Positions 1-8,931 of a stretch of 40,865 nucleotides of DNA are shown in pieces (the stretch's first letter is position 1; every line of letters starts with the position of its first letter). The notes under the pieces are model-generated. The model was not told where the DNA came from. It was given only the letters and a program-made list of their open reading frames with translations, and made no database searches. Source of the DNA: an uncultured Bacillota bacterium (GTDB lineage: Bacteria > Bacillota > Clostridia > Christensenellales > Borkfalkiaceae); contig CASEFE010000036.1 in NCBI GenBank assembly GCA_949287105.1, positions 1 through 40,865 on the forward strand, in the 5' to 3' direction. The position numbers and the translations under genes were made by a program.

Positions 1-773
1 GCATTCTTCGCGTATAAGGCTGCGCCGATAGACATAAAACAAGGCGCATTGTCCGGAAAAATTGCATGTTCTTCATCCAGATTCAATGTGTTCTTAAATG
101 CCTTGCGAAGCCCCTTAATAAAATATAACGGACCGCCTAAAAATAAAACTTTTCCTTTGATACGCCTTCCCTGCGCCAAACCGGAAACCGTCTGATCGAC
201 GACTGCCTGAAAAATACTTGCCGCAATGTCTTCTCTTTTGGCTCCTTGATTGAGAAGAGGCTGTATATCCGATTTCGCAAATACTCCGCACCGCGATGCG
301 ATCGGATATACTTTTTCCGCCCGCAAAGACAGCTCGTCCATTTCATTGACTGTAATATTAAGAAGCGTCGCCATCTGATCGATAAACGCACCTGTTCCCC
401 CTGCACAACTGCCGTTCATCCGCTGCTCCGTTCCGCCGGTTATAAAAATGATTTTCGCATCTTCGCCACCCAGTTCTACCGCCGCATCGGCATCAGGATA
501 ATATTTCCGAATAGCGGTAAAAGCCGCCTGCACTTCCTGCACAAATGCAACACCGCTTCGTTCCGCCAATCCCAATCCCGCCGATCCTGTGATACACGCG
601 CAGTAATCTCCTTGCCCGATCTTTTGCTCCACAACCGAAAGCTGATCCAATACGCACTCTTTCACACGCGAAAAATGCCGCTCATAACTCGTATATAAAA
701 TTTCATATGACTCGGATAAAACGGTAACTTTTACCGTCGTCGAACCAACGTCAATCCCTAAAAATTTCGCCAT
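1..773 (-). CDS. BadF/BadG/BcrA/BcrD-type ATPase, acyl-CoA dehydratase activase-related protein (N-terminal part; runs off window)
   Basis: The frame is open from an ATG at 773 to the window edge, so only the first 257 residues are seen. The start MAKFLGIDVGSTTVKVTVL is the ASKHA phosphate-1 loop, and further on come ELGGEDAKI and the motif NGSCAGGTGAFIDQMA, which holds the cluster cysteine and glycine loop typical of 2-hydroxyacyl-CoA dehydratase activases. A good Shine-Dalgarno (GAGGAAG) precedes the ATG. In the family these ATPases bind a [4Fe-4S] cluster and inject an electron into a dehydratase. The variant with CAGGTGAFIDQMA is usually the N-terminal module of a protein of about 1400 residues (DUF2229 type), whose substrate is unknown; that it is the long form here is inference, because the 3' part is missing. 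Confidence 0.85.
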   Translation of the reverse strand, partial: MAKFLGIDVGSTTVKVTVLSESYEILYTSYERHFSRVKECVLDQLSVVEQKIGQGDYCACITGSAGLGLAERSGVAFVQEVQAAFTAIRKYYPDADAAVELGGEDAKIIFITGGTEQRMNGSCAGGTGAFIDQMATLLNITVNEMDELSLRAEKVYPIASRCGVFAKSDIQPLLNQGAKREDIAASIFQAVVDQTVSGLAQGRRIKGKVLFLGGPLYFIKGLRKAFKNTLNLDEEHAIFPDNAPCFMSIGAALYAKN

Positions 774-1001
774 TTTCGCTTCCTCTTTTTCCGCAAGGAA
801 ATTTCAATCCGTAAAATTATAAATTGCTTTTACAATGTTTTCTGTATTATTTTATCACAAATACAAGAAAATTTCAATAATTTCAATACTCTTTATATCC
901 TACAAATTCAGTAGAATATCTTTTTTGCAAACATAATATATATCTAAATACGCCCTTTTGCCTTTCCGGTATCATTCATCCGAAAATTAACTGATTACCC
1001 T

Positions 1002-1039
1002 AAACGGCGCATCCCGAAACCGATCGGGACGCGCCGTTT
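1002..1039 (-). terminator. Stem-loop terminator downstream of spoIIID
   Basis: The arms AAACGGCGC-A-TCCCGA and TCGGGA-C-GCGCCGTTT pair with one internal mismatch around a 6-nt loop, just after the spoIIID stop. The U-run is better on the plus strand (CATCTTTT) than on the minus strand, so termination strength for spoIIID is uncertain. Confidence 0.6.
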
Positions 1040-1045
1040 CATCTT

Positions 1046-1303
1046 TTATAGAGTTTTTAAACGTTTATATTTTCTTTTGGTTGCATCCCCGCCCCGAATG
1101 TGGCGTTCGGATAAATTTTTTTCCAACACCTTACGTACTTTTAGATACAATTCTTCGTCAACTGCTTCTAATCGCTCCGTTACATCTTTATGTACGGTGG
1201 ATTTGCTGATGTTGAAATGTACGGCGCAAGTACGCACCGTACAGCCCGTTTCTAAAATATATTCACCGCACGCCCGGGCTCGCCGCTCCATATATTCCCA
1301 CAC
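1046..1303 (-). CDS. spoIIID: Sporulation transcriptional regulator SpoIIID
   Basis: This 85-residue protein matches SpoIIID over its whole length: ERxxxxGxYIxET at the N terminus, then the HTH with VSKSTVHKDVTERL (here NISKSTVHKDVTERL), and the basic tail RHIRGGDATKRKYK. SpoIIID is the mother-cell DNA-binding protein that, with sigma-E, switches genes on and off during engulfment. The GTG at 1303 is taken as start because it aligns with the first residue of the Bacillus subtilis protein (M-H-D-Y versus V-W-E-Y) and a GGGGG Shine-Dalgarno lies 8 nt upstream; an in-frame ATG at 1291 would remove four conserved residues. A sigma-E-like promoter precedes it. The gene marks the organism as an endospore former. 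Confidence 0.95.
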   Translation of the reverse strand: MWEYMERRARACGEYILETGCTVRTCAVHFNISKSTVHKDVTERLEAVDEELYLKVRKVLEKNLSERHIRGGDATKRKYKRLKTL

Positions 1304-1334
1304 GCTTCATACCCCCGCATTTTTACAGTGGTAT

Positions 1335-1363
1335 ATAGTATGTCGGATTTTGGCAATTTATGT
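1335..1363 (-). promoter_or_regulatory. Sigma-E-like promoter of spoIIID
   Basis: On the minus strand the -10 element CATACTAT (1335-1342) agrees with the sigma-E consensus CATACAnT, and ACATAAA (1357-1363) lies 14 bp upstream as a partial -35. Transcription would start about 20 nt before the GTG. Sigma-E control of spoIIID is established in Bacillus; the assignment here rests on the pattern only. Confidence 0.45.
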
Positions 1364-1463
1364 AAAATTTATTCGTTTTTTTTGTTTTCTTTTTTTAACT
1401 TTTGTATATTTTGTTTGGGCTAAGTCTTTTTAAGCTTCTTTGCTTCCGTTTTTATAGATGAAC

Positions 1464-1487
1464 GGCGTCCGCATAATATCGGACGCC
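1464..1487 (-). terminator. Stem-loop after the AraC gene
   Basis: An 8-bp perfect stem, GGCGTCCG and CGGACGCC, with an 8-nt loop lies 30 nt beyond the stop of the minus-strand AraC gene. There is no clean U-run, so it may be a weak terminator closing the glycosidase operon. Confidence 0.5.
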
Positions 1488-1517
1488 TTCTCCCATTTTA
1501 TAAAATTTTAACTTCCT

Positions 1518-2444
1518 TTAATTATTTTCCCTGTCTTTCCCGCCCTTCCATTTCAAATATTTTTTTCTGTAACTCCCGGGCGATTGATTCATTTTGCTGT
1601 AAAACAATCTATAAAAAAATTTTTTATCGGTGTATCCAACCATCTCTATAATCTGATCCACGCACAGATCGGTTTCCACCAGAAGTTCACAAACTTTTTT
1701 TATTTTCTGTTCTTGTATAAAATGGATCAAACTTTGATTTGTCGTTTTTTTGAATAGTTTTGATAAATACGCCGGACTTACGAAAACCTTCTTTGCTAAA
1801 TCCTGTACTGTCAACTTTTCTTTGAGATGTTCATTGATAAATTTTACAATCTCCGTAATCAGCCCTACCTGAAAATTTGTACACGGCAGTGTTTTCAATC
1901 TTCGAAATATCTGCACTAAGACAATTCCGCATTGATAATACAACATTTTACGATATCCCAAAGGCTTATGATTGCTTTCATAGGACATTTCCATAAACGC
2001 ATTCTTAAAATTAAATTCATGATCTTCTCTTACATATAAAAAAGGAGGATTTTCTTCCGGCGAAATTTCATTCAATAGAAGCTGGTGAATGTTCCCGATA
2101 AAATTTTCGTCTTCTTCTGCTACGCCTAACATAAAATCAGTCGAAAACAAGATATTGAAGACGTCCGGTTCTTCTCCTTCCCGCAAAGACTTGTAATAAT
2201 GATTTACATGCGGATTGATCAAAAAGATATCACCGGCACCCACTGTATATTCTTTACCGTCAATTTCATGGATAGCGGGACCGGAATTAAAATATACAAT
2301 TTCTATAAATTCATGTGAATGCCGTACCATCTGTCCCTTAAACTGAGCGACTCGTATATTTTCCTGCGGGGGGATATAATTTTCAATTTTCAGTTCCACT
2401 TCCTTACCTCGTTCACCGCCATTATACCACAATAATTGACGCAT
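1518..2444 (-). CDS. AraC family transcriptional regulator (cupin sensor + HTH)
   Basis: The protein has an N-terminal cupin sensor (VRHSHEFIEIVYFNSG, then GAGDIFLINPHVNHYY) and a C-terminal double HTH of the AraC type (KLTVQDLAKKVFVSPAYLSKLFKK, IEMVGYTDKKFFYRLFY, PGSYRKKY). Such proteins usually bind a sugar and activate neighbouring catabolic operons. It lies 86 nt behind the rhamnosidase gene on the same strand with no terminator between, so it is probably the last gene of the glycosidase operon and its likely regulator. Start choice is open: ATG at 2444 has AAGGGG upstream, while GTG at 2399 has a stronger GAGG seven bases upstream and gives a protein starting at the usual distance from the cupin; a GTG at 2477 also exists but has no Shine-Dalgarno. 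Confidence 0.9.
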   Translation of the reverse strand: MRQLLWYNGGERGKEVELKIENYIPPQENIRVAQFKGQMVRHSHEFIEIVYFNSGPAIHEIDGKEYTVGAGDIFLINPHVNHYYKSLREGEEPDVFNILFSTDFMLGVAEEDENFIGNIHQLLLNEISPEENPPFLYVREDHEFNFKNAFMEMSYESNHKPLGYRKMLYYQCGIVLVQIFRRLKTLPCTNFQVGLITEIVKFINEHLKEKLTVQDLAKKVFVSPAYLSKLFKKTTNQSLIHFIQEQKIKKVCELLVETDLCVDQIIEMVGYTDKKFFYRLFYSKMNQSPGSYRKKYLKWKGGKDRENN

Positions 2445-2530
2445 CTCAACCCCTTCGAAAAAATTTACAGTTTGCACTCAAAAATAACTTCTATCTGTTT
2501 TTGTATCTTTTTCTCCTTTTTTACATTCTA

Positions 2531-4771
2531 TCAACAATCTTGCTTTTCCAAAAAATATATCTTTGTTGTATCTTCGGTTTCAATTTTTGTAACTTTCCAG
2601 CCATCCGGACATATAAATTTGACCAAGGCGTTTCCTTTTTGAACCGTTTTTAATTCCACCTTTCCTTCTTTCTTTTCCCATTCGACATATATTTCTGACT
2701 TTCCGAACGTACAACTAGCCCGTACTTGCCCGATCTCTGAAAGAAAACAAGGACAAATTTTTGCTTTTTCTGCAGATTCAATGCATATGCCCGCAATCAC
2801 GCGATAAAACCATGCGCTAACATCTCCCCAAAAATGATGATTGAGTGATCCCATTCGCATTCCGTCTTTTCGTTTCCATTCCTTTTCATCCAATATATCA
2901 AACGTTTCCAAAAGCGTAGTCGCACCCCGCTCGGCATGATAGCGATAACTCGGATTATCTTTTGCCGTAATCAAACGATACGCAAGCTCACTTTCTCCGC
3001 GCTTTGAAAGTTCACGAAACAAAACCCTCGCACCCAAAACCCCGACACAAAAGTGATTTCCATTTTCCTGAATCAGCTTTTTCAGCTCCGTAAGCGCTGC
3101 CTCTTCTTCCCCGATTTCGAATACACCGACCGCCAAACCCATTGCCTGCGCTGTCTGTGTACGACAAGATATAACCCCATTGTTTACATGCAATTCTCGA
3201 AATCTCGACCTCAATTCTTTACCAAATACTGAAATTTCTTTTGCTTTCTCGAACTGACCGATTTTTTCAAGCATTGCGGAGGCCTGTTTTGCCAAACGAA
3301 TGCACGTCAATGTATCCGTGATTTCCAATGGGGTTTGCCTTTGTTCCCCGGAATATGCCGGAGTGCAACACCAATCCCCCAAACCAAAACTATATAACCC
3401 GTTTTCATTTTTACGCGTTTTCAGATATGCAAAATACCGCACGATTGCTTCTGCATTCTCTTCGATGACACGTATTCGTCCCGTATACCTATAAATACAG
3501 TCGGGAAGCTCTACAAGAACGCTGTCCCATGCAGGGCCGTTCCCCCAATCAAAACCCCACCCGCCGGTAGGAACAATTCCGGGCAAAGAGCCGTCCTTGC
3601 GCTGTGCCGCACGAATGTTACGAAGCCATTCCTCCAATGAATTTTCCACATGATAATTGAGCAGCATCTGTTCACAGGATAAAGCAGCATCCGCAGTCCA
3701 ACCGTTTTTTTCTCTGTGTGGACAATCGGTAGGAAAATACACAAAGTTTCCCTCATCGCTTCGACAACACATATTTTGAATCTGATTCAATACCGCATTG
3801 TCACACCAAAACGTACCGTTCTTCGTAAAGCCCGAACGCTCGCGCAAAGCGGTTAACAATCTCTTTCTGACTTGCTCACGTTCCAGCCCTATAATTTCAG
3901 CATACCGGTATCCGAAATAACAAAAATGCGGATGGTAAATTTGTTTTCCTTCCCGACATATATAGATCACCTTCTGAAACATGTCCGTATTGGTCTGGTC
4001 AAAAACTATATTTTCCTGACTGAGTTTCCCGTCAATCAGCACTTCTCCGAAACGAATTTCTATCTTTTGCCCCTCTTTCCCATCGATATTAAGCTCAACA
4101 CCGCCGGCAAGATTTTCACCGAAATCAAAAATACACCGATCGAACGCAGACGTTATTTTTTTACATTCGATTCTTTCCGTCTCTACAACCGGCTCTTCAA
4201 TACCGATGACCTGCTTGCCTCGCGGACCTTCGACGCGGATCGGCATGCGCCAATTACGATCGTCAAAACCTGGCTCTGACCATCTCTTTTGCTCCTTACG
4301 CGCATCGTATATTTCCCCCGCCCGCAAATCGTCTAACAAGATCGGAGAATCGCTTACGCGAAACAATTCGTCTGCATAAAAACCATCTCCTGCCTCGTTG
4401 CGAACATCGATTCCAAAGCAAGGATTTCCACGCCAACGTGCACGGTCAAAATCCCAAATTGCGCCTCCGAATGCATTTTGCATGCCATTCCCAAGCACCA
4501 AACCGATTACATTTTCACCTTCGCGTATATAAGCGCTACAATCGTAACGATCCACATAAACAAGGTCATCCGGATTGGAAATATATGGCGCAAGTATTCC
4601 TTTTGTAATATTTGTTCCATTTAACCACAACTCATAAAACCCAGCGACACATATTTCTACAAGCCACCGCTCTCCCTTCTTGGCAAAAAAGGCTCGACGA
4701 AACAACGGCGCCGCTACCGGTTTTTCAAATGAACACGCAATTTTTCCCGCCGCAAGATATTTATCTATCAT
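2531..4771 (-). CDS. Alpha-L-rhamnosidase, GH78 family
   Basis: The 746-residue protein has the GH78 layout: an N-terminal beta-sandwich with the FYELWLNG motif (45-52) and GNGMQNAFGG, a second sandwich ending in YFGYRYAEI (285-293), then the (alpha/alpha)6 barrel with the hallmark FPTDCPHREKNGWTADA (346-362), where GH78 enzymes have PTDCPQRDERxGWTGDA. These enzymes remove terminal alpha-L-rhamnose by inversion. There is no signal peptide, so it would act in the cytoplasm on imported oligosaccharides. At 746 residues it is shorter than many GH78 proteins. Its ATG overlaps the TGA of the upstream gene (ATGA, 4768-4771), indicating translational coupling. The released rhamnose could feed the rhamnose isomerase encoded at 15444-16703. 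Confidence 0.9.
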   Translation of the reverse strand: MIDKYLAAGKIACSFEKPVAAPLFRRAFFAKKGERWLVEICVAGFYELWLNGTNITKGILAPYISNPDDLVYVDRYDCSAYIREGENVIGLVLGNGMQNAFGGAIWDFDRARWRGNPCFGIDVRNEAGDGFYADELFRVSDSPILLDDLRAGEIYDARKEQKRWSEPGFDDRNWRMPIRVEGPRGKQVIGIEEPVVETERIECKKITSAFDRCIFDFGENLAGGVELNIDGKEGQKIEIRFGEVLIDGKLSQENIVFDQTNTDMFQKVIYICREGKQIYHPHFCYFGYRYAEIIGLEREQVRKRLLTALRERSGFTKNGTFWCDNAVLNQIQNMCCRSDEGNFVYFPTDCPHREKNGWTADAALSCEQMLLNYHVENSLEEWLRNIRAAQRKDGSLPGIVPTGGWGFDWGNGPAWDSVLVELPDCIYRYTGRIRVIEENAEAIVRYFAYLKTRKNENGLYSFGLGDWCCTPAYSGEQRQTPLEITDTLTCIRLAKQASAMLEKIGQFEKAKEISVFGKELRSRFRELHVNNGVISCRTQTAQAMGLAVGVFEIGEEEAALTELKKLIQENGNHFCVGVLGARVLFRELSKRGESELAYRLITAKDNPSYRYHAERGATTLLETFDILDEKEWKRKDGMRMGSLNHHFWGDVSAWFYRVIAGICIESAEKAKICPCFLSEIGQVRASCTFGKSEIYVEWEKKEGKVELKTVQKGNALVKFICPDGWKVTKIETEDTTKIYFLEKQDC

Positions 4772-6312
4772 CCTTTTTCCCCGCTAAAATCAACTTCAAT
4801 TACCCTATTTTCCGATCGTATGACTTTACCTTCGATTCTTCCTCGCACAAGTTTTAATCCGTAACGATACTTTCTGTATGTAAAAATCGCTTCTTTTCCG
4901 TTTACAACAGAAACTTCCGCATCGATCTGTTCCTTCGCGCCTTCTCTTTCAAAACATATTTCTTGTTGCGCTTGAATCTTTATATCCTTGGGTGAAAATA
5001 TAAATTCAATTTTACCTGCCGAACTATCAAAAGTTACATACGCCGACTCATTTTCTTCACGGTATTCCGTTTGCCCGATCCTTATCTTTTCACCCGCCAC
5101 GGTTTTCAACAGCAGTTTTGCGGCACATTTTCCGTCGCTCCAACGCAGCCCATCCCACACTGGAAGATTGTCAAATACACAACTTTCTCCTTTACACTCT
5201 TCCGTCAGATATCGCTCCGGATAGTTTTCATCGAAAATATAACAATCTCGTATGCTAACTTCCCCTTGTTCGACCATAAGATTGACGCGGTAACGCGATG
5301 AATAATACCAAACAGATTTGCGGCCCTCTTCCTTCCAATCTGTAAGAGCTGCTTGCGCAGCCGCAGGAGTTAATTGATATACGGAAGAATACCACTTTCC
5401 CGTCTCTCCGAGCGTAAGCACTTCCAATTCTCCGCGATCACGCATTTCGGCTATTTTTTCCGCCTGATACGGCAGTCCCATCCGTATCGCTTCCCATCCG
5501 AAACTGTTTTCCTGTGCCGTCTGCGCATACGCAATGCTGATGCCTCTACCCGAACAATAATTTTCTTTCAAATACCAATCAACCCATGCCCGACTAAATC
5601 CTCCGCCTTCCCCGCCAAAAATTCCCGTTGACGGTTCCAATGTAACAACATCTGTGCCGTCTTTTAAAAATATGTCGTATTGATAAACAGGGTCTGCCCC
5701 CAGCATACGAAACACCGGCACATCAATTTGAGTTTCCCTCGTCTGTGCGGGGCTTAATATATTTTTTTTGCTTGGATAATATGCTATGCCGTTTCCTCCC
5801 CATAAAGTATAGCCGTCCGTACCCCATTGCTCTTTACAATTGCACGCAGCCACTACCCCGTAACGGTCTTTTAAATATGAAAGACTCACGGCATCCAATA
5901 CCCACGCTCCGACAACCTTGGGGAAATATCCGAAAATTTCTTTAAAACGAGAAAACGCCCTGTCTATCAAAAGTTTCCTTTCGGCTGGAGAATACCCGCA
6001 CAAAGTTCCGCAATGACTATGCCAGTCCCATGAAAATTTGCGACGGCCTCTCCAACATAATCCTACATCTTCGACCAGCGGTTGCACCATTTCCAACCAT
6101 AACCCCGTTTCCAAAGTTTCTCCCGCTTCCTTCACGATATCCTGATATTCCTGCTTGATCAACGCATCGTATTGCAACAACAGTGTGCCGCGAAAATCAT
6201 ACTTTTTTAATAGTTCAACCGTCTTGCGGACCGGTTTTACAAGATCTAATTCGGCATCGCGCGGCTCAACGCCGCGCGCAAATTGTATGAAATTAACAAT
6301 CGCTCTGCGCAT
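4768..6312 (-). CDS. Uncharacterised NodB/GH57-like (beta/alpha)-barrel protein of the glycosidase operon
   Basis: I do not recognise a named family. The 514-residue protein starts directly with a strand (RRAIVNFIQFARGVEPRD), then LLKKYDFRGTLLLQYDAL, which resembles the first beta-alpha units of polysaccharide deacetylase or GH57-type barrels. DWHSHCGTLCGYSPAERK (96-113) followed by RFKEIFGYFPKVVGAWVLDAVSLSYLKDRYGV (about 122-152) resembles the NodB pattern in which a His cluster is followed by a helix and a strand. The canonical TFDDG metal motif is absent. The last 150 residues look like a beta-rich domain. There is no signal peptide. The gene is 1 nt from the upstream GH-A gene and overlaps the rhamnosidase by ATGA, so a role in the same glycan pathway is likely; hydrolase, deacetylase or lyase cannot be told apart from sequence. 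Confidence 0.75.
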   Translation of the reverse strand: MRRAIVNFIQFARGVEPRDAELDLVKPVRKTVELLKKYDFRGTLLLQYDALIKQEYQDIVKEAGETLETGLWLEMVQPLVEDVGLCWRGRRKFSWDWHSHCGTLCGYSPAERKLLIDRAFSRFKEIFGYFPKVVGAWVLDAVSLSYLKDRYGVVAACNCKEQWGTDGYTLWGGNGIAYYPSKKNILSPAQTRETQIDVPVFRMLGADPVYQYDIFLKDGTDVVTLEPSTGIFGGEGGGFSRAWVDWYLKENYCSGRGISIAYAQTAQENSFGWEAIRMGLPYQAEKIAEMRDRGELEVLTLGETGKWYSSVYQLTPAAAQAALTDWKEEGRKSVWYYSSRYRVNLMVEQGEVSIRDCYIFDENYPERYLTEECKGESCVFDNLPVWDGLRWSDGKCAAKLLLKTVAGEKIRIGQTEYREENESAYVTFDSSAGKIEFIFSPKDIKIQAQQEICFEREGAKEQIDAEVSVVNGKEAIFTYRKYRYGLKLVRGRIEGKVIRSENRVIEVDFSGEKG

Positions 6313-6313
6313 T

Positions 6314-7495
6314 TTAATTCCTCCCCAGCCATATCAAATCCCGTCCGTTCCTCTTTGCTTCTTCCGCATGTTCCGAAAGTACAAACTTGGCATGCTCTCC
6401 TTTGCTCAACAATTTTGCATAGGCAGCCAAATATTCCAATCCGTTTACCTTTCCCTGTTCGATTACAATACCCTTGTCCGAAACCAAAGGCTCCGGCGCC
6501 ATCCCGCTTCGAACTTCTCTTATCAATTCGGCAACAACTTTTCCGAGAGGCTTGATTTTGTTATCCCTTCCGATCAGCCCCAAATCATATTCCAAGGGAT
6601 CAAAAGTATCCAAGGAACGATCTATATCATGCGAACACCACCATGTAAATCCCCAAAGATTTTCACTGCGCATGGCAGATAACACTGTTTCCCGCGCATA
6701 ACGAGCTGCTTCATTCAGCGTAGAATACCAAGAAACAGGAGCCCCGAATTCCTGAATCCATACAGGCCTGTTTCTCTCTTTGGCATACGCATTTGCAAAT
6801 TCAATGTTATATTCCGCAAGCGATAATGTTTCTCGGCTCAAATTCCCGAATTTTTGCAACGCGCCCGTAAAACCGACCCACGTATGTAACGAAGTGGCGC
6901 TTCCCGTATTGGCCAAAACTTCCCTGGAAAACGCCTGCCTGCCAAACCATGGGTTATGATCGACACCTACAACATGAAATTTTCCCGGAAAACGAACTTC
7001 ACATTCCCGCAGTTTTTCTTTCAGCCAAATATTGCCCGCTTCCGGCGAAAATGGTTGCTGCAAAAAATCAAATACATTGATTTCGTTGCCTAAATCCAAT
7101 CCGAGCAACTTAGGATGATCGGCTATTTCTTTTGCTAACTCTTCCAAAAAATACGACTGCGCTTCTGCCACGCTTCGATCTGTAATGATATGACGGCCTC
7201 GCAAAAAAGCAGGCAAAAACCAAAGCCCGCTCATCCAACCGTTAAATACCGTAACTTGAACATCCAATTTGGCTTTCTTTGCCAAATCGAGCATCTGTTT
7301 GAGAATGCCTATGCTTTCCTGATCGACCGCATGATCCGAATATTGAAATTTATCCCAGCGTAAATGCAATCGTATATGATCAAATCCCATAGACTGTATT
7401 ACAAAAAAATCTTCCTCTGTTTCTTTCAGATCTGGATGATCCCATGAAAAAAACCAATTTTTTCGCGGTACATAGTTAACGCCAAATCGTATCAT
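6314..7495 (-). CDS. Clan GH-A glycoside hydrolase (GH5/mannanase-like)
   Basis: The 393-residue protein is a single TIM barrel of clan GH-A: MGFDHIRLHLRWDKFQ (36-51) on strand 2, the acid/base motif LGLDLGNE with Glu138 at the end of strand 4, SLHTWVGF on strand 6 and the nucleophile WIQEFGAP with Glu249 on strand 7, then GFTWWCSHDI on strand 8. This pattern is found in GH5 and endo-beta-mannanase-like retaining hydrolases. Substrate specificity is not apparent. It has no signal peptide, so an intracellular exo- or oligosaccharide-acting enzyme is more likely than an endo-glycanase. Its ATG overlaps the TGA of the GH20 gene (7492-7495). Confidence 0.82.
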   Translation of the reverse strand: MIRFGVNYVPRKNWFFSWDHPDLKETEEDFFVIQSMGFDHIRLHLRWDKFQYSDHAVDQESIGILKQMLDLAKKAKLDVQVTVFNGWMSGLWFLPAFLRGRHIITDRSVAEAQSYFLEELAKEIADHPKLLGLDLGNEINVFDFLQQPFSPEAGNIWLKEKLRECEVRFPGKFHVVGVDHNPWFGRQAFSREVLANTGSATSLHTWVGFTGALQKFGNLSRETLSLAEYNIEFANAYAKERNRPVWIQEFGAPVSWYSTLNEAARYARETVLSAMRSENLWGFTWWCSHDIDRSLDTFDPLEYDLGLIGRDNKIKPLGKVVAELIREVRSGMAPEPLVSDKGIVIEQGKVNGLEYLAAYAKLLSKGEHAKFVLSEHAEEAKRNGRDLIWLGRN

Positions 7496-8931
7496 ACACC
7501 CTCCGTCAATCTTTCAATTACAGGCAATACTTCTATGAGTTTCGTCGCAAACTCATCCGTTTCACATATCCTCCAAATCGACCATGTCCGTTCAGCCAAC
7601 GCCGATAAATTCGATCGAACATACTCAATCTCGCTTTGGTAATTCCACCCCCAACAACACATCATTCCGCCTAAAACACGTTCCGTAGGCTGAATATTAA
7701 AAGGATTCAGATGCGCCGGTGATCCCGGATACCAATGTTGCCAATTGTATATGTTCCATTCTAAAATGTTGCGATAATCCCAGGCAGGCTTACTCGGAAC
7801 TATGTAATTGGGCTGCCAGGAGCAGTTTACTATCCGAAACCCTGATTCGATCAGCTCCGGCGCATAACGATACATTGATTCCCATGCAATCACTATGATA
7901 TCGCGCGAAATTTGTTTATCGCCGTCTTTGGGAAATCCTTCCCAAACCACCGGCTGACGCCCTCGATTGATTACCATATTCGTCACTCGCTCCATAAAAT
8001 GCGAATATAGCTCCGCCGAGTTCGCCAAACCGTTTTTCTTCATATATTCCGCACAAAGCTCACAGCGATCCCAAATTGCGCGATTCGCTTCATCTCCACC
8101 CAGATGTATATACGGGGAATCGGGAAACATTTCACACACCTCACCGATCAACCGATCTATAACCTCAAATACACCCGGACGCCCTGCACAAATAATATTG
8201 TCTTCCCCCACTATCCCTTCCGGATCGTAAATATTGGAAAACTGTTCCCCATACGCCTTGACCGATGCCCTGGAATGCCCGGGCACTTCAAACTCCGGAA
8301 TCAACGTTACTCCGCGATCTGCCGCATACGCATTCAGCTTCGCTATCTGCGCCTTTGTATAATGTCTGCCTTCCGTAGGCAAATCAGGTAAAACGTCTGA
8401 CGGCAATGTATAACTTTGATCATCAATAAAATGCAACTGCAACTTGTTTATTTTGTAAAAATGGCATACGTCCACAAATCGTAAGACCTGGTCAAATGTA
8501 TGCCATTGCCGCGCAAGATCGATCATAAAACAACGATAATCTGTTTCCGCAAAATCTTCGAGATAAACTTCCTGGATCCGAAATTTTTTCCCCGCTTTGC
8601 GCATGAGCTGCAAAACAGTAGAAAATGCTGACGTCAAACCTTCCGCACTGCTCACACGAAGTTCAAGATCTTTTTCTTCTGCGTGCATTCGATAATGCCC
8701 CGCAGCCACAGAAAGATCTTCTATTATCCGCACTCCCCCAGTGCCCTTTTCAAATTGCAGATCATGCGCACGAAAAGCGTCTTCCATAAAGGCTTTTACA
8801 TGTCTTTCCCAACTCTTTTTATCCCAGTCGATCCTTGCAAAATATTCTTTATTTTTGAACATTCCTTGTTCTGTTGCTCCCGTTACCTTTTTCGGCGTAG
8901 GAATGACCGGCAATGCGATTCTCTGTTCCAT
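7492..8931 (-). CDS. Beta-N-acetylhexosaminidase, GH20
   Basis: The 479-residue protein has a GH20b-like N-terminal domain and a TIM barrel with all family hallmarks: DYRCFMIDLARQW (131-143, the substrate-holding Arg), LQLHFIDDQSY (164-174), PEFEVPGHS (212-220) and HLGGDEA, whose Asp280-Glu281 pair does substrate-assisted catalysis. GH20 enzymes remove terminal GlcNAc or GalNAc. No signal peptide is seen, so it would act in the cytoplasm. It is the first gene of the operon that ends in the GH78 gene and has a strong AAGGAGG ribosome site. Free HexNAc would be a substrate for the NahK-type kinase encoded just downstream of this operon's promoter region, at 9391-10479. Confidence 0.93.
   Translation of the reverse strand: MEQRIALPVIPTPKKVTGATEQGMFKNKEYFARIDWDKKSWERHVKAFMEDAFRAHDLQFEKGTGGVRIIEDLSVAAGHYRMHAEEKDLELRVSSAEGLTSAFSTVLQLMRKAGKKFRIQEVYLEDFAETDYRCFMIDLARQWHTFDQVLRFVDVCHFYKINKLQLHFIDDQSYTLPSDVLPDLPTEGRHYTKAQIAKLNAYAADRGVTLIPEFEVPGHSRASVKAYGEQFSNIYDPEGIVGEDNIICAGRPGVFEVIDRLIGEVCEMFPDSPYIHLGGDEANRAIWDRCELCAEYMKKNGLANSAELYSHFMERVTNMVINRGRQPVVWEGFPKDGDKQISRDIIVIAWESMYRYAPELIESGFRIVNCSWQPNYIVPSKPAWDYRNILEWNIYNWQHWYPGSPAHLNPFNIQPTERVLGGMMCCWGWNYQSEIEYVRSNLSALAERTWSIWRICETDEFATKLIEVLPVIERLTEGV

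Noticed and set aside
1..773. The partial ATPase as a sugar kinase (for example rhamnulokinase)
   Set aside because: It shares the ASKHA fold, but CAGGTGAFIDQMA and GGEDAK are activase motifs, not FGGY kinase motifs.
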